64,000 nucleotides of DNA from an uncultured Veillonellaceae bacterium. GTDB taxonomy: Bacteria > Bacillota > Negativicutes > Veillonellales > Dialisteraceae. Each line of letters opens with the position of its first letter. The stretch's first letter is position 1. The stretch spans positions 175,544-239,543 of the forward strand of contig CATVYJ010000003.1 of assembly GCA_958348245.1 (NCBI GenBank). The letters run 5' to 3'. Below are positions 26,605 through 34,724 of this stretch, piece after piece. The notes beneath the pieces were generated by a model. The model saw only the letters and a list, made by a program, of their open reading frames with translations. It was not told the DNA's origin and ran no database searches. Made by a program: the position numbers and the translations under genes.

Positions 26605-27597
26605 TCAGAGAATATGGGAAATGAGAAGATACGTGCCCGCGCCCACCGCCGCCGTGCAGGGAATGGTCATTACCCAGGCGGACACCATCTGGTACGCCAC
26701 GTTCCAGTGCACCGCACGGAAACGCTTTGCCCAGCCCACGCCCATGATGGAGCCGGTCACCACGTGCGTGGTGGATACGGGCAGATGCATCATGGTGGCC
26801 GTGAAAATCGTAATGGACGAATTCAGGTCCGCCGCGAGGCCGTGTACGGGCTGCATACGGAAAATCTTATTGCCCACCGTGCGGATGATGCGCCACCCGC
26901 CGACGCTCGTGCCGGCGCACATGGCGAGCGCGCAGGCGATCTTCACCAGATCCGGCACCTCCAGCTCGGCGATGTATCCGCCGGACAGAAGCGCCAGCGT
27001 GATGATGCCCATGGATTTCTGCGCGTCGTTCGACCCGTGGGAAAAGGCCATGAGCGCCGCCGAGCAGATCTGCACCCGCTGAGAAATATAATTTACCCGG
27101 GATTTGTCCACATTGCGGAAGACAATGTAGAGAATCGTCATGATCGTATAGCCCGTAAACATGGCGATCATGGGAGACAGCACCAGTCCGAGCACGATGG
27201 TGAGCACGCCCCCGCCGTTAATCGCGCCGAAGCCGTAGGAAATGACCACCGCTCCCAGCACGCCCCCGATCAGCGCATGGGACGAGCTGGACGGCATGCC
27301 GATCCACCAGGTGAACAGATTCCATACGATGGCCGCGGTGAGCGCGGAAATGAGCACCACCGAATCCACCATGGACGGCGACATGACGATCTCCCCGCCG
27401 ATGGTTTTCGCCACCCCCGTGGAAATCATGGCGCCGAAGAAATTGAAAAACGCCGACATGATGATGGCCACCTGCGGCGACAGCGCCCGCGTCGCCACCG
27501 ATGTGGCGATGGCGTTCGCCGTATCATGAAAGCCGTTGATGAAATCGAAGAGCAGCGCCAGCGCCACCACCAGCCCGATTAAATACAGATCAGGCAT
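26605..27597 (-). CDS. pit: Inorganic phosphate transporter, PiT family
   Basis: PiT carriers take up phosphate (as a metal-phosphate complex) with protons. The 330-residue protein has many hydrophobic segments and the paired family signatures GFHDTANAIATSVATRAL (about 22-39) and, in the second half, the matching GGWRIIRTVGNKIF and VHGLAADLNSS blocks. FSHGSNDAQKSMG (about 187-199) is also diagnostic. The gene overlaps the DUF47 gene by 8 bases, the classic PiT accessory pairing, and is likely controlled by the Pho-box-like site upstream of that gene. Confidence 0.95.
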   Translation of the reverse strand: MPDLYLIGLVVALALLFDFINGFHDTANAIATSVATRALSPQVAIIMSAFFNFFGAMISTGVAKTIGGEIVMSPSMVDSVVLISALTAAIVWNLFTWWIGMPSSSSHALIGGVLGAVVISYGFGAINGGGVLTIVLGLVLSPMIAMFTGYTIMTILYIVFRNVDKSRVNYISQRVQICSAALMAFSHGSNDAQKSMGIITLALLSGGYIAELEVPDLVKIACALAMCAGTSVGGWRIIRTVGNKIFRMQPVHGLAADLNSSITIFTATMMHLPVSTTHVVTGSIMGVGWAKRFRAVHWNVAYQMVSAWVMTIPCTAAVGAGTYLLISHIL

Positions 27598-28216
27598 ACT
27601 TCATGACCACCTCTTTGATAATGTTCGCCACCCGTTCCGCCTGATCCGCGGTGGTTTCCATGGCCTCCATGATTTCCTTCCAGCGGATGATCTCCATCAC
27701 CTCATGGCTGCCGTCGAACAGATCGGAAATCATGTCGCGGTACACCTGGTCCGCCTCGCTCTCCAGATCGTTGATGTGGCGCGCGCGCTTGCCGATTTCG
27801 ATTTCATTTTTGTCGATGTCCTTCAGCAGACGGAAAAGGATGATGAGCTCCGAAGACATTTCCACGAGAATATCCGCCATGCGGAGCGGCAGCTCGCCGC
27901 CGAATCCCGCATGATACAGCTTGAGGCTCATCACCACGTCCTGCATGTCGTCCACACAGTCGTCCAGATTGCTCGTGAGCAGATAGAAGTCCTCCCGATC
28001 GATGGGCGTGATGAAGACCCGCTTCATGCGCGCCACGATTTCCGCTGTCACCTGATCCGCCGCATGTTCCAGTTCCCGCACTTCCTTGCTGTAGCGCTCC
28101 AGCTTGGACATGTCGCCCATCACTTCCCGGGCCATCACTGTCCCCTTGTGGAAATACTCCGCGTTCGTCACCAGATAATCAAAAAACTCTTCGTGTTTGT
28201 TGACAAGGCTGAACAT
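27590..28216 (-). CDS. DUF47 family (PhoU-like) accessory protein of the PiT transporter
   Basis: The 208-residue helical protein starts MFSLVNKHEEFFDYLV and is built of long amphipathic helices with PhoU-like acidic motifs (ELEHAADQVTAEI near residue 50 and DLESEADQVYRDM near 150). DUF47 proteins accompany PiT carriers and are thought to modulate them. The ATG at 28216 follows GGGAGG; the frame is open further up without a site. It is translationally coupled to pit by an 8-base overlap. Confidence 0.93.
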   Translation of the reverse strand: MFSLVNKHEEFFDYLVTNAEYFHKGTVMAREVMGDMSKLERYSKEVRELEHAADQVTAEIVARMKRVFITPIDREDFYLLTSNLDDCVDDMQDVVMSLKLYHAGFGGELPLRMADILVEMSSELIILFRLLKDIDKNEIEIGKRARHINDLESEADQVYRDMISDLFDGSHEVMEIIRWKEIMEAMETTADQAERVANIIKEVVMKYA

Positions 28217-28515
28217 ACAGCCGCCCTCCCGTCTCTTTCCTGAACGCGCGGGTCGCCCCGCATTGACAGCGTCAAAAATCCTCTCCTTATCATATCCGCG
28301 CAATGTAAATTCTATGTAAAATCTTTTACAAAACGGCGCCGTTTCCTCCCCGCACCGGCGGCATTTCCCTGCGGCGGCGGAAAAAACCGCCTGTTTCCGC
28401 GCTTTTCTCCGTCTTTATTATCCGATAAAAATTGACAGAATGCCAGAGAAATCATGACAGAAACTTTGCCCGCGCCGCCGCGCCTTCCTTTGTCCCCCCG
28501 GCGGCCTCCGTCCAT
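28217..28515. other. Regulatory gap between the phosphate operon and rubrerythrin
   Basis: This divergent intergenic region contains the Pho-box-like promoter described separately and a GC-rich stretch at about 28333-28400 with small inverted repeats (CGGCGCCG; GGCGG/CCGCC). I see no gene in it. Confidence 0.5.
28289..28320 (-). promoter_or_regulatory. Pho-box-like promoter of the DUF47-pit operon
   Basis: On the minus strand TTTACA-N5-TTTACA (28320-28304) lies 9 bases before a TATGAT -10 (28294-28289). No -35 consensus is present. Direct TT(A/T/C)ACA repeats at 11-bp spacing are the known PhoP box of Bacillus, and the location fits activation under phosphate limitation. The repeat also forms a palindrome with the neighbouring TTTACA at 28325-28330. 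Control by PhoP is inference. Confidence 0.5.
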
Positions 28516-28543
28516 TTGACAAATCGTGCAAAACCGCTATTAT
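28516..28543 (+). promoter_or_regulatory. Promoter of the rubrerythrin gene
   Basis: A perfect TTGACA (28516-28521) and TATTAT (28538-28543) are separated by 16 bp. The 5' leader is about 70 bases. The near-consensus boxes suggest strong expression. Confidence 0.8.
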
Positions 28544-28619
28544 AAAGAAGGTAAGCGGACCGCCGCTTATGAAGAGACACCCTCTTTACAAACCAGTTTG
28601 TCAAACAGGAGGAAACATC

Positions 28620-29183
28620 ATGTACGAAGAACCGTTACTTGCCGAAGCAGCCAAGCTGAAAGGCACCAAGACAGAAGAAAATCTCCGCGCCGCGTTTGCC
28701 GGCGAATCTCAGGCGCATGTCAAATACCAGCTCTTTGCTGCAAAAGCGAAAAAAGACGCTTCTGAAGAAATCGCATCCGTATTCCAGGAAACCGCCAACA
28801 ACGAACGGGCCCACGCCAAGATCTGGTTCTGGCTCATCGGCGAACTGTCCGACAACACCGCGGACAATCTGAAAGCGGCCGCGGCCGGTGAAAACGGCGA
28901 ATGGACGTCCATGTATCCGGAATTTGCCAAGACCGCCCGCGAAGAAGGCTTCACCCACATCGCCGATCTCTTCGACAAAGTGGGCGCCATCGAACAGCGT
29001 CACGAAAAGCGCTACAAAATGCTCCTCGCCAATGTGGAAAACGCCTCCCTCTTCAAGAAAGGCGAAAAGAAGCTCTGGATGTGCGCAAACTGCGGCTTCG
29101 TCTGCGAATCCGTGGAAGCGCCGAAGGAATGCCCCGTATGCGGCCATCCCCAGTCTTTCTTCGCAGTAACCGCCGAAGGCTGA
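28620..29183 (+). CDS. rbr: Rubrerythrin
   Basis: Rubrerythrin reduces hydrogen peroxide in anaerobes. The 187-residue protein has an N-terminal ferritin-like four-helix bundle with diiron ligands (AFAGESQAHVKY about 26-37, ETANNERAHAK about 58-68, IEQRHEKRY about 124-132) and a C-terminal rubredoxin-like iron site CANCGF and CPVCGHP (about 155-178). The start at 28620 has AGGAGG 7 bases upstream. It has its own strong promoter and is probably monocistronic. Confidence 0.97.
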   Translation: MYEEPLLAEAAKLKGTKTEENLRAAFAGESQAHVKYQLFAAKAKKDASEEIASVFQETANNERAHAKIWFWLIGELSDNTADNLKAAAAGENGEWTSMYPEFAKTAREEGFTHIADLFDKVGAIEQRHEKRYKMLLANVENASLFKKGEKKLWMCANCGFVCESVEAPKECPVCGHPQSFFAVTAEG

Positions 29184-29252
29184 ACCGCATCCCCGCATAA
29201 AAAGTCCTTTCCCCTGCGGAAGGGGCTTTTCTGCATTCGTAAAAACAGCATC

Positions 29253-29284
29253 GAAAAACCCGGCTCGCGCCGGGTTCTTTTTTA
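29253..29284. terminator. Bidirectional terminator between rbr and the phosphomutase gene
   Basis: AACCCGGC and GCCGGGTT form an 8-bp stem with a 4-base loop, flanked by A5 on the left and T6 on the right, between two convergent genes. Confidence 0.85.
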
Positions 29285-30652
29285 CTGATTGGCCTCTTCA
29301 ATGAAGCGCATCACTTCGTTTTTCTTTGTTTCGAGAAGCGCCCGGTCGCCCCGGGTCTCCATATTGAAGCGGATCAGCGGCTCCGTATTGGACGGGCGCA
29401 GATTGAAGCGCCACGTCCCAAAGTTGAGGCTCACGCCGTCCAGATGCGAGACCTCCCGCGCCGCCGGCCCGTACCGTTCCTCTACCGCGCGGAGTACCGC
29501 CCCCACGTCCCGGGCCGGCAGATTGATTTCGCCGCTGCAGGGAAACGCGGCCTCCATCTGCCGCACCAGCTCGGCGAGGCTCCTGCCGCTTTCGCTCACG
29601 ATTTCCGCCACGATGAGCCAGGGAATCATGCCGCTGTCGCAGTACGAGAAATCCCTGAAGAAATGATGCGCGCTCATTTCCGCGCCGTAAATGCCCTGCA
29701 CGCGGCGGAGCGTTTCCTTCATAAACGCATGCCCGCCCTTCGACTCCACCGCGCGGCCGCCGCACTGCGCCGCCACGGTCTGCGTATTCCAGAAGCAGCG
29801 CGGGTCGTGTACGATGGTCTCTCCCGGATGCAGCCGGAGGAAATATCCTGCGAGGAGCCCCACCATATAGTAGCCTTCGACGAAGCGGCCTTCATTGTCC
29901 ACAAAGAAGCACCGGTCAAAATCGCCGTCCCAGGCAATGCCCATGTCCGCTCCGGTTTCCTTTACTTTTTCGATGAGCGGCGCGCGGCATGCCTCCAGCA
30001 TGGGATTGGGCACGCCGTGGGGAAATGTGCCGTCAGGCTCCATGTACATTTCCGTAAAGGCGAAGGGCAGATGGGGCGCCAGCTTTCGAAACGCCAGACC
30101 GGCGCATCCGTTGCCCGCGTCCATCACGAGGCGGAGCGGCTTCATGCGCGACACGTCCACATAGGAGAGGATGTGTGCGATATAGTCGTCCATCACGTCC
30201 TTCTCTGTGATCGTCCCCTGCCGCGCGGCTTCCGGAAACTCTCCCGAAAACGCCAGCCGCTCGATATCCTTCAGGCCCGTATCGGCGCTCACGGGGATGC
30301 CTTCTTCCCTGACGAGCTTCATGCCGTTGTTGTCCTGCGGATTGTGGCTGGCGGTGATCATGATGCCCCCGGAGAGTTTTTCATGGAAGACGGCGAAGTA
30401 CATCATCTCCGTGCCGCAGAGACCGATGTCCACCACATCCGCCCCGCCGTCGGCAAGCCCCCGCATGGCCGCCGCCGCGAGTGCCGGCGACGAGAGGCGG
30501 ATGTCCCGCCCTACCGCGACCGTCTCCGACCGGTACAGCGCCGCGTAAGCCCGGCCCACGCGGTACGCCAGCTCTTCATTAATTTCCGTGGGCATCACGC
30601 CCCGGATGTCGTACGCCTTGAAGCCGCTACGGCTCATCGCGAGTTCATTCAT
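29282..30652 (-). CDS. Phosphomannomutase / phosphoglucomutase
   Basis: This 456-residue alpha-D-phosphohexomutase interconverts mannose or glucose 1- and 6-phosphates for sugar-nucleotide synthesis. It has FKAYDIRGVMPTEIN (about 11-25), the phosphoserine loop GIMITASHNPQDNNGMK (about 95-111), the metal loop DGDFDRCFFVD (about 238-248) and the sugar-phosphate loop RPSNTEPLIRF near the end. GGAGG precedes the ATG at 30652, and it overlaps the yerC-like gene by 8 bases. It could feed the polysaccharide cluster at 52-61 kb. Confidence 0.93.
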   Translation of the reverse strand: MNELAMSRSGFKAYDIRGVMPTEINEELAYRVGRAYAALYRSETVAVGRDIRLSSPALAAAAMRGLADGGADVVDIGLCGTEMMYFAVFHEKLSGGIMITASHNPQDNNGMKLVREEGIPVSADTGLKDIERLAFSGEFPEAARQGTITEKDVMDDYIAHILSYVDVSRMKPLRLVMDAGNGCAGLAFRKLAPHLPFAFTEMYMEPDGTFPHGVPNPMLEACRAPLIEKVKETGADMGIAWDGDFDRCFFVDNEGRFVEGYYMVGLLAGYFLRLHPGETIVHDPRCFWNTQTVAAQCGGRAVESKGGHAFMKETLRRVQGIYGAEMSAHHFFRDFSYCDSGMIPWLIVAEIVSESGRSLAELVRQMEAAFPCSGEINLPARDVGAVLRAVEERYGPAAREVSHLDGVSLNFGTWRFNLRPSNTEPLIRFNMETRGDRALLETKKNEVMRFIEEANQ

Positions 30653-30962
30653 CGCCCGCCTCCGACGGCTTCGGGTCCAGCCGGTCCAGCACCTTCGCGT
30701 AGCCGTCCGCGCCGAACCGGAGACACCGCTTCACGCGGGAAATGGTGGCCGTGCTCGCGCCGGTGGTTTCTTCGATCTGGTCGTATTTTTCCCCGTTCCG
30801 GAGCATGCGCGCCACTTCGAGGCGCTGAGACATGTCGCGCATTTCATTGATTGTGCACAGATCTTCAAAAAATTCGTAGCATTCCTCTCTGGACTGCAGG
30901 TGCAGAATGGCTTCAAAAAGCTGATCCGTCAGGGGATTCACCAGCCGCTGATTGACACTCAT
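30645..30962 (-). CDS. YerC/YecD family TrpR-related protein
   Basis: The 105-residue protein belongs to the TrpR-like helix-turn-helix family found in Firmicutes. CTINEMRDMSQRLEVARML (about 35-53) and the HTH region TTGASTATISRVKRCLRFG (about 67-85) are characteristic. Its regulatory role is not well defined in the family. GAGG lies upstream of the ATG. It is translationally coupled to the phosphohexomutase gene. Confidence 0.9.
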   Translation of the reverse strand: MSVNQRLVNPLTDQLFEAILHLQSREECYEFFEDLCTINEMRDMSQRLEVARMLRNGEKYDQIEETTGASTATISRVKRCLRFGADGYAKVLDRLDPKPSEAGDE

Positions 30963-31100
30963 GGAGACCTCCTTTGCCCGATGGGCAATGCGGCAGCGCC
31001 GCGCCTTCTTTCATGCTTTAATTTAGTACAATTATAACATTGCAAACCGGTTCCCGCAATGAAGCACCCGCCGGGCGGCACGGGAGTCTGTCATTCTCTA

Positions 31101-31129
31101 TTGACAATTCCTTAATGATACTGTAAGAT
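31101..31129 (+). promoter_or_regulatory. Promoter of the metNIQ transcript
   Basis: A perfect TTGACA (31101-31106) and TAAGAT (31124-31129) with 17-bp spacing lie about 30 bases upstream of the SAM riboswitch. Confidence 0.85.
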
Positions 31130-31157
31130 AAGCTCAATCACACAACTTCATACGATT

Positions 31158-31297
31158 TCATCACGAGCAGCGGAGGGACTGGCCCAAGGAAGCTGCGGCA
31201 ACCCCTCGCAAGAGAACCGGTGCCAATTCCAGCGGGATTTCCCGAAAGATGATGCGCTGCTTTTTGAACTTTCATCTTTGGGATGAAAGTTTTTTTA
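31158..31297 (+). promoter_or_regulatory. SAM-I (S-box) riboswitch with terminator
   Basis: The aptamer shows the conserved blocks CAGCGGAGGGACTGGCCC (31169-31186), GAAGC and GGCAACC (31190-31204), GGTGCCAATTCC (31219-31230) and GAAAGATGA (31244-31252). It is followed by the expression platform AACTTTCATC / GGATGAAAGTT with a T7 run (31267-31297), an intrinsic terminator formed when SAM is bound. metN starts 25 bases later, so methionine uptake is turned off when SAM is plentiful, by the known mechanism of the family. Confidence 0.96.
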
Positions 31298-31321
31298 TGG
31301 AATAAGGAGTAACAGTACAAG

Positions 31322-32362
31322 ATGATTGAGCTGAAGCACATCAACAAAAGCTACGACGGCCATATCACCGCGCTCGAAGACATCAACCTCACCATCGAGG
31401 ACGGGGAGATCTTCGGGATCATCGGACAGTCCGGCGCGGGCAAGTCCACCCTCATCCGCTGCATCAACATGCTGGAGCCGCCCACGTCGGGCGAAGTCCT
31501 CATCAACGGCCGGGACATGACGAAACTTTCCCAGAAGGAACTGCGGGAAGAGCGCAAGCACATCGGCATGATTTTCCAGCATTTCAATCTGCTCTCGAGC
31601 CGCACGGTCTTCCAGAACGTGGCCTTCCCGCTCGAACTCGCGAAAGTGCCGAAGGCCGAGCAGGAGAAAAAAATCTCCGCCATTCTCGAACTGGTGGGGC
31701 TCACGGAGTACCGCGACAAGTACCCGGCGCAGCTCTCCGGCGGGCAGAAGCAGCGCGTGGGCATCGCCCGGGCCATCGTGTCGGACCCGGAAGTGCTTCT
31801 TTCCGACGAAGCCACCTCCGCGCTCGACCCGGAGACGGTGAAGTCCATCCTCCAGCTCCTGAAGCGCATCAATAAAAAACTGGGCATCACCATCATCATG
31901 ATCACCCACCAGATGGAGGTCATCAAACAGATCGCCGACCGGGTGGCCGTCATCGAGAAGGGGCGGATCATCGAGGAAAGCTCCGTAGTGGACCTCTTCA
32001 CGAATCCGAAAACGGAAACGTCGCGAAAATTCATCGGCTCCGTCATTTCCAACGAGCTGCCGGAAGCGCTCTCCCACATGAACATCACGAAGGAAAAGCA
32101 GCACCCCTCCGATCTCACGGCGCTGCGCCTCTCCTTCCGGGGCGACGTGGCGGACGAACCCATCGTGGCCAATCTCATCCGCCATTACAATCTGGACGTG
32201 AGCATCCTCTACGGCAATATCGACTACATCCACGGCGTGCCCTTCGGCAAGCTCATCGTCACCATTGACGGAGCGGACGAGGACATCCGCGCCGGGCTCT
32301 CTCATCTGAGCAATCTTCCCATCGAAAGCGAGGTCATCGGCTATGTCTCCGGCAATCACTAA
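31322..32362 (+). CDS. metN: Methionine ABC transporter ATP-binding protein
   Basis: MetN powers uptake of D/L-methionine. The 346-residue protein has Walker A GQSGAGKST (about 38-46), the signature LSGGQKQRVGIARAI (about 139-153), Walker B LLSDEATSALD (about 159-169) and a C-terminal NIL domain (from about 265) that binds methionine and inhibits transport. The gene follows the SAM riboswitch and overlaps metI by 20 bases. Confidence 0.97.
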   Translation: MIELKHINKSYDGHITALEDINLTIEDGEIFGIIGQSGAGKSTLIRCINMLEPPTSGEVLINGRDMTKLSQKELREERKHIGMIFQHFNLLSSRTVFQNVAFPLELAKVPKAEQEKKISAILELVGLTEYRDKYPAQLSGGQKQRVGIARAIVSDPEVLLSDEATSALDPETVKSILQLLKRINKKLGITIIMITHQMEVIKQIADRVAVIEKGRIIEESSVVDLFTNPKTETSRKFIGSVISNELPEALSHMNITKEKQHPSDLTALRLSFRGDVADEPIVANLIRHYNLDVSILYGNIDYIHGVPFGKLIVTIDGADEDIRAGLSHLSNLPIESEVIGYVSGNH

Positions 32363-32996
32363 TCTCCTTCTCAAAAGTCTCGGCGAGACCCTCTACATGC
32401 TGGGCGTGTCCGCCCTCATCGCGGCGCTCGTGGGCATTCCCCTGGGCATCCTCCTCGTGGTGACGGAAAAGGGCGGCATTCTCTCCTGCCCCGCGCTGAA
32501 TAAGCCGCTCTCCTTCGTGGTGAACGTCATCCGCTCCATCCCCTTCATCATCCTCATGGTGGCCATCATCCCGCTGACCCGCCTCATCGCAGGCACGTCC
32601 ATCGGCACCACCGCCGCCATTGTCCCCCTCACCATCGCGGCCATCCCCTATACGGCGCGCATGGTGGAGACCTCCATCCGCGAAATCCCCTCCGGCCTCA
32701 TCGAAGCGGCGGAGTCCATGGGCGCGACGCCCTTCCAGATCATCTGGAAAGTGTTCATTCCCGAAGCGCTCCCGTCCATTATTGAAACCATGACCGTCGT
32801 CATCGTCACGCTCATCGGCTCCAGCGCCATGGCGGGCACCATCGGCGGCGGCGGCCTCGGCGACCTGGCCATCCGCTACGGCTATCAGCGCTTCCAGGCG
32901 GACGTGATGATCGCCACCATCGTGGTCCTCGTCATCATCGTCCAGGCCATCCAGTTCATCGGCAGCCGCCTCGCCCGCAAAGCGGACAAACGCTGA
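32343..32996 (+). CDS. metI: Methionine ABC transporter permease
   Basis: This 217-residue inner-membrane protein has five hydrophobic segments and the family loop EAAESMGATPFQIIWKVFIPEA (seen from about residue 120). VVNVIRSIPFIILMV and GLGDLAIRYGYQRF are also typical of MetI. It overlaps metN by 20 bases. Confidence 0.96.
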   Translation: MSPAITNLLLKSLGETLYMLGVSALIAALVGIPLGILLVVTEKGGILSCPALNKPLSFVVNVIRSIPFIILMVAIIPLTRLIAGTSIGTTAAIVPLTIAAIPYTARMVETSIREIPSGLIEAAESMGATPFQIIWKVFIPEALPSIIETMTVVIVTLIGSSAMAGTIGGGGLGDLAIRYGYQRFQADVMIATIVVLVIIVQAIQFIGSRLARKADKR

Positions 32997-33068
32997 TTTT
33001 TTCCCGCACGGGCTGTGAAGCCTGCGCCACACAGGCTCTGATTCATACAGCAGAAAGGACGTCTTATC

Positions 33069-33896
33069 ATGAAAAAATACATCATCGCAGGTCTTGCAGC
33101 TCTCACCGCCGCGGCGCTCCTCGCCGGATGCGGCGGCTCCTCCAAAACCGAAGCGCCGAAAGCGGCTCCGGAAAAAACGGAAATCACCGTAGGCGCCACC
33201 GCCGGCCCCCACGCGGAAGTGGTGGAAGCCGCCGCGAAAGAAGCGGAAAAACACGGCCTCAAAGTCAACGTCAGGGAATTTTCCGACTATATCACCCCGG
33301 ATCAGGCGCTCGAAGACGGCGAACTCGATCTCGCCGTGTACCAGCACAAGCCGTTCCTTGAAAACTTCAATCAGCAGAAAGGGGCGCACCTCACCACCAT
33401 CGGCAACGCCATCCTCATGCGCATGGGCATCTACAGCAACTCCGTCAAAGACGTGAAGGATATCCCCGACGGCGGCGTCGTCTCCATCCCGAACGACCCC
33501 ACCAACGAAGGGCGCGGCCTCCAGCTCCTCCAGCAGGCGGGCCTCATCAAACTGAAGGACGGCGCGGGCAATGCGGCGACCCCGGCGGACATCGTGGAAA
33601 ATCCGAAGCATCTCACATTCCGCGAACTGGAAGCGGCGCAGCTTCCGCGCAGCCTGGACGACGTGGACGCCTCCGTCATCACCATGAACTACGTCATGAG
33701 CTCCGGCCTCTCCCCGAAGGATCAGGGCATCTTCCTCGAGGACAAGGACAATCCCCTCGCGGTGATGATCATCGCCGCCCGCGAAAAGGACAAGGACGAT
33801 CCGGCCTACGCGAAATTCGCAGCGGCCTATCAGTCCGACTCCGTGAAACAGTTCATCGCCGAGACCTACAAAGGCACCATCGAACCGGCATGGTAA
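33069..33896 (+). CDS. metQ: Methionine-binding lipoprotein
   Basis: MetQ is the substrate-binding lipoprotein of the system. The 275-residue protein begins with a signal and lipobox ending LLAGCGG (Cys near residue 21), then VGATAGPHAEVVE (about 42-54) and VYQHKPFLENF (about 91-101), both diagnostic of NlpA/MetQ. An AAAGGA site precedes the ATG, and a bidirectional terminator follows. Confidence 0.97.
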   Translation: MKKYIIAGLAALTAAALLAGCGGSSKTEAPKAAPEKTEITVGATAGPHAEVVEAAAKEAEKHGLKVNVREFSDYITPDQALEDGELDLAVYQHKPFLENFNQQKGAHLTTIGNAILMRMGIYSNSVKDVKDIPDGGVVSIPNDPTNEGRGLQLLQQAGLIKLKDGAGNAATPADIVENPKHLTFRELEAAQLPRSLDDVDASVITMNYVMSSGLSPKDQGIFLEDKDNPLAVMIIAAREKDKDDPAYAKFAAAYQSDSVKQFIAETYKGTIEPAW

Positions 33897-33911
33897 TTTC
33901 CCCAATAAAAG

Positions 33912-33940
33912 AAGACCGTATGCGTACGGTCTTTTCTTTT
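33912..33940. terminator. Bidirectional terminator between metQ and rnhA
   Basis: AAGACCGTA and TACGGTCTT form a 9-bp stem with a 4-base loop, T-rich on both sides, between convergent genes. Confidence 0.85.
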
Positions 33941-33974
33941 TGCCCCTGTCCGCGTGTCTCCCGGAGGGCGTCCT

Positions 33975-34589
33975 TTACTTCCCGAAGAGCGCCTCTTTGG
34001 CGAGGCGGTCCGCCATTTCATTGTACGCGACGCCGGTATGGCTCTTCACCTTGTGAAACGTCACGGCGAGGCGGTCCCGGATGCTGTCATAATACGCCCT
34101 GAGCGCCTTCGTGCCCGGCCGGTTTGCCTGCCATTCCCCGGTGCACCATTTCTCCAGTCCCGCGTAATCGTAATACAGCGCAAGACGCGGGATGCCCCGT
34201 TCGACACACACCTCCATGGCGCGCCGCGCCCCCGCCACTTCGCCCGCCACATTCCGCATGGCCGCATTGTCCCGGTCTGTGAAGCGCCGCCCTTCCGTCT
34301 CCACGCGCCCCTGCCAGAGGAACACCGCGCCGTAGGCGTAGCAGTCCGGCAGGAACGGCGCGTATGAACCGTCCACATAGGCGGTCATCGTCTCCGTATC
34401 AGAGGCGGCGCTTTCCTTTTCCGCCGCGCCGCCTGCGAGATACGCTTCGGCCTCCTCCTTCGTATAAAATCCCCTGAACGCCGCACCGGGATAGCCCGTG
34501 ACTTCCCTTCTGCAGTCGTCCCAGCTCTGGTAGAGGCCGGTGTGCCGCCCCGCCTTCACCGCGTACCACGATTTCTTTTTTGCTCCCAT
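33975..34589 (-). CDS. rnhA: Ribonuclease H with N-terminal viroplasmin-type domain
   Basis: The 204-residue protein has an N-terminal RNA/DNA-hybrid-binding (caulimovirus viroplasmin) domain (KSWYAVKAGRHTGLYQSWDD to about 50, with GAAFRGFYTKEEAEAYL) and a C-terminal RNase HI domain. The catalytic acid sites show as TAYVDGSY (Asp about 73), AGEVAGARRAME (Glu about 120), YYDYAG (Asp about 141) and the C-terminal NEMADRLAKEA. It cleaves RNA in RNA-DNA hybrids. GGGAG precedes the ATG. Confidence 0.92.
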   Translation of the reverse strand: MGAKKKSWYAVKAGRHTGLYQSWDDCRREVTGYPGAAFRGFYTKEEAEAYLAGGAAEKESAASDTETMTAYVDGSYAPFLPDCYAYGAVFLWQGRVETEGRRFTDRDNAAMRNVAGEVAGARRAMEVCVERGIPRLALYYDYAGLEKWCTGEWQANRPGTKALRAYYDSIRDRLAVTFHKVKSHTGVAYNEMADRLAKEALFGK

Positions 34590-34618
34590 GCTCTCCCTTT
34601 CTCCCCGGCGTCCGTCAA

Positions 34619-34647
34619 TTGTGCGGCTCCTGCCGCTGTGCTAAGAT
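34619..34647 (+). promoter_or_regulatory. Promoter of the MFS transporter gene
   Basis: TTGTGC (34619-34624) and TAAGAT (34642-34647) at 17-bp spacing, with a TGC extension before the -10. Confidence 0.6.
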
Positions 34648-34724
34648 GAAAATGCGGAGGGGCGGATATCCCCGCGCTCCGCAGATGACTTCCCTGATTA
34701 TACAGAAAATTCTGAGGTGTGCCA

